Positions 34,428 to 40,358 of a stretch of DNA of 40,358 bases are shown here, piece after piece. Source of the DNA: Lachnospiraceae bacterium (lineage in GTDB: Bacteria; Bacillota; Clostridia; Lachnospirales; Lachnospiraceae). The position numbers and the translations under genes are program-made. Within the stretch, counting starts at the first letter, position 1. Every line of letters starts with the position of its first letter. The stretch is from the NCBI GenBank assembly GCA_017470735.1, contig JAFUYB010000015.1, positions 1-40,358 on the forward strand, given 5' to 3'. A model generated the notes under the pieces. It saw only the letters and a list, made by a program, of their open reading frames with translations, did not search any database and was not told where the DNA came from.

Positions 34428-36004
34428 CCGAGGTGAGATTTGTAAAGAGGATAATGGATAAGACAAAAAAAAATAAACAACCCGTCTTCGACAGGGCGAT
34501 GAAGTGGGTGAAGCGAAACACCATCAAAGCAGAAAAAGGCTGCGGAATAGCGGTAACATCCAGACGGCAGGTGATTTATCCGGAAGTCACGGGATACTAC
34601 ATCCCGACGCTGCTGGAATGGGGAGAACGGGGACTGGCAAAAGGATATGCGAAATATCTTTTGTCCGTGCAGAAGCTGGATGGTTCATGGTTTGATTCTG
34701 AAGACAAGGCACCATATGTATTCGACACGGCGCAGATACTGAAAGGCTTGTTGGCGTTCAGGGAGATGGATGCAAGGGTGGACGGAGCCATTCAAAAAGG
34801 CTGTGAGTGGATATTGTCCAATATGCAGGAGAACGGCCGTCTGGCCACTCCGAGCGAGGATGCGTGGGGGGATGACGAGAATGTCTGTTCCGAACTGATC
34901 CATATCTATTGTTTGTCTCCTTTAAGGGAAGCAGGCAGGCTGTACGGCAGAAAGGATTTTTTGGACGCATCGGAAAAGATCCTGAATTATTATATTACAA
35001 ACAACGATGAACAGATACGGCATTTCAGCCTACTGTCCCATTTTTATGCCTATGTGATGGAAGGGCTGTTCGACCTGGGGCAGACAGAACTCTGCAGAGA
35101 GGCGATGGAGCGTCTTGAGAGAGAATACCAGAATAGGAAAGGCGGTATCCCGGCCTTGAAGGATGTTCCTTGGGAGTGTTCTACAGGGATGTTCCAGCTG
35201 GCACTGGTATGGTACAAACTGGGCGAATTGGACAGGGGAAACCGGATTTTTAACCGTGCCTGCTCATTGCAGAACCCATCGGGTGGATGGTATGGCAGTT
35301 ACAGGGCACCGTATCCGTTCGGGTGGATATATGCTGGAAAGATTCGGCCGAAGTATTTCCGGAGGGATGAGATAAGCTGGGCGAATAAATATTTCCTGGA
35401 CGCTCTGGCATGGAAGGAAAAGTTAGAATTCGAGAGACAGGCACCGGAATTTCTTTCGAAAATTGACCGTTCAGATGGCAGATATTTACTCGTGAGCAGA
35501 AAGGTGGAAGAGCAGATCAGATGGAAATGGGGGGGTATCAAGATAGCGGATATCGGATGCGGAAAGGGTAGGTATATAAGGAATCTGATGGCGGATTATC
35601 CTGATGGGAAATATTATGCTGTGGACATATCGGAAAATGTTATGGAAGATATACATGGCATGGTGGAAAAGAAAATGGGGAGAATGACCTGCATCCCTTA
35701 TGGGGATAATATGTTTGATTTAGTTTATGCTTGTGAGTCATTTGAGCATGCTGTCAATCAGAGAGCAGCATTTAATGAACTATTCAGGGTTACGGCGAAT
35801 GGAGGTTCTTTTTTGATTTTGGACAAGCCGGTGGAAATGAGAGGGCGTCTCCGTCTGGATGAATGGGAGCGATGGATAAGTGACCAGGACATGAAAAGAT
35901 GGGCAGATAAAAAAGGAGCTGGATTAGAAATCATTCCATCCGTGTCTTATGAGAATAACAAAAACGATGGGCTGTTCCGGGCGTGGATTGTGACAAAGGG
36001 ATAG
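34424..36004 (+). CDS. Alpha/alpha-toroid domain fused to SAM-dependent methyltransferase
   Basis: This protein of about 526 residues has two parts. Residues about 40-340 look like an alpha/alpha-barrel repeat domain with QW-type motifs (QKLDGSW near 83, QNPSGGW near 283), as in terpene cyclase and prenyltransferase folds. The DxDD catalytic motif of squalene-hopene cyclases is not evident. Residues from about 365 form a class I methyltransferase with the SAM-binding DIGCGKGRY at about 376-384 and YACESFEHAVN further on. The C-terminal part probably methylates a polysaccharide component; the toroid may bind it or its lipid carrier. Candidate starts are 34412 (GTG), 34424 and 34454. Its base composition is less AT-rich than its upstream neighbours. 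Confidence 0.75.
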   Translation: MTEVRFVKRIMDKTKKNKQPVFDRAMKWVKRNTIKAEKGCGIAVTSRRQVIYPEVTGYYIPTLLEWGERGLAKGYAKYLLSVQKLDGSWFDSEDKAPYVFDTAQILKGLLAFREMDARVDGAIQKGCEWILSNMQENGRLATPSEDAWGDDENVCSELIHIYCLSPLREAGRLYGRKDFLDASEKILNYYITNNDEQIRHFSLLSHFYAYVMEGLFDLGQTELCREAMERLEREYQNRKGGIPALKDVPWECSTGMFQLALVWYKLGELDRGNRIFNRACSLQNPSGGWYGSYRAPYPFGWIYAGKIRPKYFRRDEISWANKYFLDALAWKEKLEFERQAPEFLSKIDRSDGRYLLVSRKVEEQIRWKWGGIKIADIGCGKGRYIRNLMADYPDGKYYAVDISENVMEDIHGMVEKKMGRMTCIPYGDNMFDLVYACESFEHAVNQRAAFNELFRVTANGGSFLILDKPVEMRGRLRLDEWERWISDQDMKRWADKKGAGLEIIPSVSYENNKNDGLFRAWIVTKG

Positions 36005-36009
36005 TTCTT

Positions 36010-37146
36010 TTGAAAAAAATTCTAATCGTATTTGGAACAAGACCGGAAGCTATAAAAATGTGTCCTCTGGTTAATGCCCTAAAGGCGAAATCCGGCTTTC
36101 ATATAACAGTATGCGTGACGGGACAACATCGGAGTATGTTAGATCAGGTTCTGAAAACATTTCAAGTCATACCTGATTATGATTTGTCCATTATGAGGGA
36201 AGGACAGACTTTGTTTGACATTACGACGGCCGTCCTGAAAAAAATGAAGCCTGTGCTGGAAAAAGAACGCCCGGACATAGTTTGTGTTCATGGCGATACG
36301 ACCACTTCATTTGCTGCTGCATTGGCGTCCTTTTATCTCGGCATTCCGATCGGACATGTTGAAGCGGGGCTGAGGACATACAATATCCGTTCTCCATATC
36401 CTGAAGAATTCAATCGGCAGACGGTAGGGAACATCTGTGACATTCATTTTGCTCCGACGGAACGAAGCCGGGACAATTTGCTCCGGGAGGGGAAGAAAGA
36501 ATCAACGGTATTTGTCACGGGTAATACGGTAATAGATGCTTTGCGAACAACTATCTGTTCGGATTATTCCCATCCTGTGCTGTCTTGGGCTTCGGGCAGC
36601 CGTCTCATTCTGATCACGGCACACCGCAGGGAAAATATTGGTGAGCCTATGAGCAGGATGTTCCGGGCTATCAAAAAGGTAATGGACGAGCATAAAGATG
36701 TAAAGGCGGTCTATCCTGTGCATCCGAATCCTGCCGTAAGGAAGATGGCGGAAGAAGTATTTGGAGCAAGCAGTTCTGAAAAAAATAGCAGGATACATAT
36801 GATAGAACCACTGGATGTAGTGGATTTTCATAATTTTATGAATGCGTCTTACTTAATTATGACGGATTCTGGGGGCGTGCAGGAGGAGGCGCCTTTCTTG
36901 GGCAAACCAGTTCTGGTCATGCGGGATACGACAGAACGGCTAGAAGGCGCAGAGGCTGGAACGTTAAAACTTGTTGGAACGGATGAGAAGAAGATTTATG
37001 AGTCTTTTACGGAATTATTAGACAACCAATCTGAATATGACTCGATGGCGTATGCCTTAAATCCATATGGAGATGGACATGCAAGCGAGAAAATTAGTGA
37101 TATTTTAGAAATGTGGTTTTTACATAAGAGTCAAGAAGAAAAATAA
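36010..37146 (+). CDS. wecB: UDP-N-acetylglucosamine 2-epimerase (non-hydrolysing)
   Basis: This 378-residue enzyme interconverts UDP-GlcNAc and UDP-ManNAc, supplying ManNAc for polysaccharide. The start is the TTG at 36010, giving the standard MKKILIVFGTRPEAIK beginning. HGDTTTSFA, GHVEAGLRT (about 116-124), TAHRREN (about 203-209) and TDSGGVQEEAPFLGKP are all present, so the enzyme looks complete. An in-frame start at 35983 would lie inside the previous gene. It is the last polysaccharide gene of the locus in this window. No UDP-ManNAc dehydrogenase is present. Confidence 0.93.
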   Translation: MKKILIVFGTRPEAIKMCPLVNALKAKSGFHITVCVTGQHRSMLDQVLKTFQVIPDYDLSIMREGQTLFDITTAVLKKMKPVLEKERPDIVCVHGDTTTSFAAALASFYLGIPIGHVEAGLRTYNIRSPYPEEFNRQTVGNICDIHFAPTERSRDNLLREGKKESTVFVTGNTVIDALRTTICSDYSHPVLSWASGSRLILITAHRRENIGEPMSRMFRAIKKVMDEHKDVKAVYPVHPNPAVRKMAEEVFGASSSEKNSRIHMIEPLDVVDFHNFMNASYLIMTDSGGVQEEAPFLGKPVLVMRDTTERLEGAEAGTLKLVGTDEKKIYESFTELLDNQSEYDSMAYALNPYGDGHASEKISDILEMWFLHKSQEEK

Positions 37147-37208
37147 CATTTATAGATTTCCTTTTGGTTATTATTGAGTCAAGAGGATAGCGTGAAGAAA
37201 TTCCACTC

Positions 37209-37237
37209 TTTACACCCCAAGAGTCAGATGCTATACT
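37209..37237 (+). promoter_or_regulatory. Promoter of the second Rpn gene
   Basis: TTTACA at 37209-37214, 17-base spacer and TATACT at 37232-37237. It lies 56 bases upstream of the ATG of the second Rpn gene. Like the first Rpn gene, this one carries its own promoter. Confidence 0.6.
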
Positions 37238-37292
37238 GAACACAAAATAGTTGTTGATATGGAGATAAAACAGACTCGGCAAAGGAGGGCAG

Positions 37293-38099
37293 ATGGCGGT
37301 ATACAAATCTTATGATGAGCTGGACTTTTCGGATGACTTTCTGTTCTGCCGCATACTGATGGCGAATGAGGATTTGTGTATAGAACTGGTTGAGATGATA
37401 ACAGGCAGAACTGTCAAGAGCATTTGTTCAGCAGAAGCGCAGAAGTCAATTCGCATGACGGCAGATGGAAAGGGCGTTCGATTTGATGTGTATTTTGAAG
37501 ATGAGGATGGCGTGTTGTATGACATCGAGATGCAGGCGGCTGCCAACAAGAACCTTCCTCGTCGTGTGAGATATTATCAGGGGATGATCGACTTGAATGT
37601 CCTGTCGAAAGGGGAGGACTACCGTAATCTGAAAGAAAGCTATATTATTTTTATTTGCACATTTGACGCGTTTGGGAAGGGGCGGCATGTCTATTCTTTT
37701 GAAAACACCTGCCAGGAAGATGTGGGAATCCGTCTTGAGGACGGCACGCACAAAATATTTCTTTGTACAGAAGGGAATATGGCTGACTGTTCGGAGAAGA
37801 TAAAGGACTTACTGAATTATATTGGCGGGAAGGAAACAAAAGGGGAGATGTCTGATCGCCTGAAGCGGGAAGTGGAAAAGGCACGGAAGCAGGAAGAATG
37901 GAGGTTGGATTATATGACACTGCTGGAGAAATACAGGGAAGAACGGGAAGAAGGCCGGGCGGAAGGCCGGGCGGAAGGTCGGGCAGAAGGCCGGGAAGAA
38001 GGCCGGGCAGAAGGGGAGCAGGAACGCAGGAAACTATTGTCAGATATTGAGAAGCTGCAGAAAGAAGTGGAACATCTTAAGATGATGATCGCGGATTAG
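37293..38099 (+). CDS. Rpn-family PD-(D/E)XK nuclease with repeated tail
   Basis: This 268-residue member of the Rpn family begins LDFSDDFLFCRILMANEDLCIELVEMI (in two parts). Its putative nuclease core FDVYFEDEDGVLYDIEMQ ends in ExQ, closer to the family norm than in the gene at 23000. SKGEDYRNLKESYIIFICTFD is the conserved middle block. The tail has tandem EGRA repeats and a coiled-coil end, a variable region typical of the family. GGAGGG precedes the ATG. A third, fragmentary copy of the MSDRLKREVEKARK-like segment lies at 40063-40110. Confidence 0.85.
   Translation: MAVYKSYDELDFSDDFLFCRILMANEDLCIELVEMITGRTVKSICSAEAQKSIRMTADGKGVRFDVYFEDEDGVLYDIEMQAAANKNLPRRVRYYQGMIDLNVLSKGEDYRNLKESYIIFICTFDAFGKGRHVYSFENTCQEDVGIRLEDGTHKIFLCTEGNMADCSEKIKDLLNYIGGKETKGEMSDRLKREVEKARKQEEWRLDYMTLLEKYREEREEGRAEGRAEGRAEGREEGRAEGEQERRKLLSDIEKLQKEVEHLKMMIAD
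37951..38010 (+). repeat. Five 12-base tandem repeats within the Rpn gene
   Basis: Units of GAAGGCCGGGCG with small changes occur five times in tandem. They encode Glu-Gly-Arg-Ala/Glu repeats in the tail. The in-frame 12-base unit allows change in copy number without a frameshift. Confidence 0.85.
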
Positions 38100-38223
38100 T
38101 TGCCGGATTACTTTCAATGTCAAGCGGTATACTACAGATGAAAAAGTTTCAGGCGGAAAGGAATGGCACTTGCTCGTTAGATAAATATAATCATATGGCG
38201 ATATAAGTACGAGGTGATGGGTT

Positions 38224-38484
38224 ATGTTGATTATATTGGAAGAAAAGAAGAAACGCACACCAGAAAATGTGGAGAAAGATTATAAAAATTGCAAATATAT
38301 TATGACAGATTTTGGAGATATTCAGGCTCCGAACGGATATTTGGATTCCGTAAGTGAATCAGAGGAATCATTTGATGAAATATGTCGGCGTGCTTATCTG
38401 TTTTCAAAACAAGGGCGGCAATGTATATTGCTGGGAACTTATAATAACGGAGGCGGTATAGGTGTTCAGTACGAAATTAGTTGA
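38224..38484 (+). CDS. Small protein coupled to retropepsin-like protease
   Basis: This 86-residue soluble protein is not one I recognise. It starts at an ATG with GAGGTGATGGG upstream and has an acidic centre (DSVSESEESFDEIC) and no membrane segment. Its last 23 bases overlap the start of the protease gene, and the GGAGG that serves the protease lies inside its coding sequence. The two are thus coupled, suggesting a substrate, inhibitor or partner of the protease. This is inference only. Confidence 0.6.
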   Translation: MLIILEEKKKRTPENVEKDYKNCKYIMTDFGDIQAPNGYLDSVSESEESFDEICRRAYLFSKQGRQCILLGTYNNGGGIGVQYEIS

Positions 38485-38866
38485 GAATAGGTTATTTGTT
38501 CCATGTATTGTAGTGACAGATGTACCGATGATTCACACTTTTATTATGGATACTGGAGCAAAATATACTTGTTGCAGTTATAAAAATATTAATCCAGTGT
38601 TGACAGAAGCAGAGTGTTCTGGGCTGCCAACAAAAGTCATAGGTGGTTTTGTTGGAAATGCGGGCGTGAAATTTTACCATTATCCAGTTAAACAGTTCAT
38701 TATTGGTAATATAGATTTGAAATCCAGAAAAGTATGGATTACTTTCAATCAGCTAGCGACGGATGATGTGTTGGGAGTGGATCTGCTGCAGGATGTATCA
38801 TTTTTATACAAGAGAAAGAGCAGAGAGATTGTGTTTTTTGATGACAATACTGTAAAAATAGGATAA
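38462..38866 (+). CDS. Retropepsin-like aspartic protease (clan AA)
   Basis: This 134-residue protein has the single-domain retroviral-type aspartic protease pattern. The catalytic motif is hFIMDTGAKYT (Asp30-Thr31-Gly32-Ala33), and the second hydrophobic signature is VLGVDLLQDVSF near the C-terminus. One such domain is half an active site, so it should act as a dimer. The start is a GTG at 38462, with GGAGG about eight bases upstream. No signal peptide. Bacterial members are little studied. A terminator follows 11 bases after the stop. Confidence 0.75.
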   Translation: MFSTKLVENRLFVPCIVVTDVPMIHTFIMDTGAKYTCCSYKNINPVLTEAECSGLPTKVIGGFVGNAGVKFYHYPVKQFIIGNIDLKSRKVWITFNQLATDDVLGVDLLQDVSFLYKRKSREIVFFDDNTVKIG

Positions 38867-38876
38867 TTCAAGATCG

Positions 38877-38912
38877 AAATAAGACCTATAAATTCAGAAG
38901 GGTCTTATTTTT
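38877..38912 (+). terminator. Intrinsic terminator after the aspartic protease gene
   Basis: AAATAAGACC (38877-38886) and GGTCTTATTT (38901-38910) form a perfect 10-bp stem with a 14-base loop, ending in a T-run. Confidence 0.85.
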
Positions 38913-38971
38913 GTGATATAGATAATGGTACAAAGTTTGCTCTTTGGCACTGGAGAGAGTATAAATGATGA

Positions 38972-38998
38972 TTGAATATTTTTTTCAGATGCTATAAT
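38972..38998 (+). promoter_or_regulatory. Possible promoter for the DUF3990 remnant cassette
   Basis: TTGAAT at 38972-38977 and TATAAT at 38993-38998 are 15 bases apart, shorter than the usual 17, so this is a weaker case. It lies about 30 bases before the DUF3990 remnant. Confidence 0.4.
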
Positions 38999-39028
38999 AA
39001 GTGGAAAATGATATGGAAAGATGTAGGC

Positions 39029-39426
39029 ATGTGGCATATTGAACATATAAATTATCTATATCATGGTACGGATGCAAGGTTTAATAATATATCGTTGGAT
39101 AAGGCAAAGGCATTTAAAGATTTTGGCAAGGGCTTTTATTTTACAAGTATACCTGAACAAGCCGTAGAATGGGCGTTTTTGATCCGCCGTATGATATTAT
39201 TTATGACAGGATGGCGGATGGCAGAATAAATGAAACATTGGAAAAATACAGACAGGATAAGCTGTCAGCATTGGGAGCATTGCAGGATCTCACACGCTGG
39301 AGGAGAAAACGCGATCAGTACTGCTTTAAGACTGAAAAAGCGTGTGCATTGCTTGAAAGAGAAGGGGTTATTTCTATCATACGAACGGAAGACGGCACAT
39401 GGGGAGAATGGAATGAATCAGAGTGA
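39029..39426 (+). pseudogene. DUF3990 (ADP-ribosyltransferase-like toxin) remnant with internal deletion
   Basis: The first frame gives the DUF3990 N-terminus: YLYHGTDARF and FKDFGKGFYFTSIPEQAVEWA. The next frame, from about 39169, gives the family C-terminus: YDIIYDRMADGRINETL and QYCFKTEKACALL. The middle 40-50 residues of a normal domain are missing and the two parts are out of frame. DUF3990 proteins are related to mono-ADP-ribosyltransferase toxins and often lie with small partner genes. This copy is most likely inactive, although two intact small genes follow it with good ribosome binding sites. Confidence 0.72.
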
Positions 39427-39838
39427 GACAAGAATAAAAACCATAGCGGCTGTGATTCAAAAGTTTGTAGGGCGTGAAAGTACGGAAATTATTGAATTAA
39501 TAAAATCAACAGGTACGGGACAGGCAATCTGTAATCATAATCAGGTTGTTTTGCATGATCAGGTGACATCAAATGCGGAGGAGATTTTGTCAGAGTTGTC
39601 AGAGAAGATGCCTATAAATGCATGGACCGACCAAGATATTGCAGAGGAATATAATCATTATTTAGATTTGAAGGTGAATGAAGAGCAAAAGATAGATATA
39701 AGAAAGTTTTCAAAGGCAGACGGGGAGCAGAAAGTGCGAGCACGAAATGAAAGAAAGAAATTGCGGGATCGAATGAAAGCAGAGATGATCCGAAAAGAGC
39801 AAGATCGAAAGTTGGCGAGGAAGGTGGATTCTTTATGA
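39413..39838 (+). CDS. Hypothetical protein with Lys/Arg-rich tail
   Basis: This 141-residue protein starts at 39413 with GGGGAG seven bases upstream, inside the end of the DUF3990 remnant. The N-terminal part (FVGRESTEIIELIKSTG and VLHDQVTSNAEEILSEL) has a faint resemblance to small proteins (DUF3791-like) that accompany DUF3990, but I would not assign it. The C-terminal 50 residues are very basic and probably helical. It overlaps the next gene by four bases. An antitoxin role is conceivable but unsupported. Confidence 0.55.
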   Translation: MNQSETRIKTIAAVIQKFVGRESTEIIELIKSTGTGQAICNHNQVVLHDQVTSNAEEILSELSEKMPINAWTDQDIAEEYNHYLDLKVNEEQKIDIRKFSKADGEQKVRARNERKKLRDRMKAEMIRKEQDRKLARKVDSL

Positions 39839-40062
39839 TATTGACGCTCAGGAATGATTCCGGAAAGCTAAAAGCAAAAGATATGTTGGATTTGAATATG
39901 GATATGTCTGTTGTTCAGAAAAAGGGAAAGTATTATGTCAAAATTAATCGGACATATGTTTTGGGTCAAGAATATGACACAGAAGATGAAGCCGAAGGAG
40001 CTTTGGCGAGTCTTGTACAAACGCGTAATGATTTAGAAAATGAGCTGAGATTGTATTCTTGA
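39835..40062 (+). CDS. Hypothetical small protein
   Basis: This 75-residue soluble protein starts at an ATG overlapping the previous stop (ATGA), with GGAAGGTGG eight bases upstream. It has a beta-rich centre (KKGKYYVKINRTYVLGQEYDT) and a helical acidic end. No family recognised. It is the last intact gene in the window; the following ATG belongs to a gene fragment. Confidence 0.55.
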   Translation: MILTLRNDSGKLKAKDMLDLNMDMSVVQKKGKYYVKINRTYVLGQEYDTEDEAEGALASLVQTRNDLENELRLYS

Positions 40063-40110
40063 ATGGGGGAACTGTCTGATCGTCTGAAACAAGAAGTCGA
40101 AAAGGCAAGA
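40063..40110 (+). pseudogene. Fragment of a third Rpn gene
   Basis: Reading from 40063 gives GELSDRLKQEVEKARN, nearly the same as GEMSDRLKREVEKARK in the intact Rpn gene (around 37844-37890). The homology stops at about 40110, where an unrelated fragment begins in another frame. It has no own N-terminal nuclease domain. Confidence 0.75.
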
Positions 40111-40111
40111 A

Positions 40112-40275
40112 ATCGATCCACATCACCACATCATCGCGGCCAACGAAGGCAACGCCACGGCCATCGCTGCGGGATACCACCTGGCAACGGGGAAAATTCC
40201 TGTGGTTTATATGCAGAAATAGGCTCTCGGAATCTTGAGCCTGCTGACCAGATCCATCGGTCAGATGAACCTTGA
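40112..40275 (+). pseudogene. Fragment of phosphonopyruvate decarboxylase
   Basis: In the frame starting at 40112 the bases give IDPHHHIIAANEGNATAIA, then AGYHLATGKIPVVYMQ and a stop near 40223. That is the N-terminal ThDP-binding part of phosphonopyruvate decarboxylase, with the catalytic Glu in ANEGNA. After the stop a shifted frame continues with degraded similarity (GSRNLEPADQIHRSDE) to about 40275. The gene start is missing and replaced by the Rpn fragment. In intact form this enzyme makes phosphonoacetaldehyde for aminoethylphosphonate. The fragment is more GC-rich than its neighbours. Confidence 0.72.
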
Positions 40276-40358
40276 AAAGTGAATATTATCCAGAACGGAA
40301 GAGATGTCTAAGGAAATGTGAGAAAATGACGCACTTTAATAGACCAAGCGTCAGAAAT
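40276..40358. other. Window end, nothing recognised
   Basis: The last 83 bases hold no supported gene, repeat or signal. A gene could begin beyond the window edge. Confidence 0.4.

Noticed and set aside
37951..38010. CRISPR-like or intergenic repeat array
   Set aside because: Units are contiguous 12-mers within an open frame with no spacers.
38161..38191. Sigma-54 promoter (TGGCAC...TTGC) before the small protein gene
   Set aside because: The two elements are directly adjacent with no 5-base spacer, so it does not fit the consensus.

Overview
The window looks like chromosome of a low-to-moderate GC Gram-positive anaerobe of the Lachnospiraceae/Clostridia type. The grounds are sequence only: strong AGGAGG-type ribosome binding sites, GTG/TTG starts, a pyrK-pyrD (NAD-dependent dihydroorotate dehydrogenase) pair, a long-form PyrF, a LoaP-type NusG paralog, and two Rpn/PD-(D/E)XK 'transposase' genes. 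No rRNA, tRNA or CRISPR array was seen.

Layout. (1) 1-5075: a small protein coupled to a metallophosphoesterase; on the minus strand S-adenosylhomocysteinase followed by a CNNM/CorC-type membrane protein; then a TPR lipoprotein with a clear promoter. (2) 5153-16382: a single same-strand run of de novo nucleotide genes, pyrC-pyrF-pyrK-pyrD-pyrE, two small membrane proteins and an M29-type aminopeptidase, then purE-purM-purN-purD, closed by two intrinsic terminators. pyrB, carAB, purC, purF and purH are not here. (3) 16760-23000: a minus-strand XRE regulator diverging from loaP, then a cell-surface polysaccharide locus: a structured leader, cpsB-type phosphatase, cpsC/cpsD tyrosine-kinase pair, an LCP protein, a secreted BspA-like protein and the initiating sugar-phosphate transferase. 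(4) 23000-37146: an Rpn gene with its own promoter and terminator sits inside the locus. It is followed by a markedly AT-rich stretch of glycosyltransferases, a Wzy-like polymerase, a dead ISAzo13-like transposase, and a tightly overlapping module (cytidylyltransferase, frameshifted PLP enzyme, asparagine-synthase-like protein, radical SAM protein, LicD protein, TagF-like protein). Next come a toroid-methyltransferase fusion and UDP-GlcNAc 2-epimerase. (5) 37209-40358: an accessory tail with a second Rpn gene, a coupled small protein and retropepsin-like protease, a broken DUF3990 toxin-like gene with two small partners, and a junction of two gene fragments (Rpn tail and phosphonopyruvate decarboxylase).

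How it fits together. LoaP is placed to drive readthrough of the long polysaccharide operon. At least two convincing intrinsic terminators (22033-22091 and 24044-24069) lie inside that operon on the same strand, and a nested hairpin lies between loaP and the first structural gene. The 28885-34326 module is the best candidate for an undescribed system. Its gene content suggests synthesis of a CDP-activated small phospho-compound, possibly an amino-alcohol phosphate or phosphonate, an amidation and a radical SAM step, and transfer to the glycan by LicD and TagF-like enzymes. In this strain one gene of the module carries a one-base frameshift. No Wzx flippase was seen in the window.
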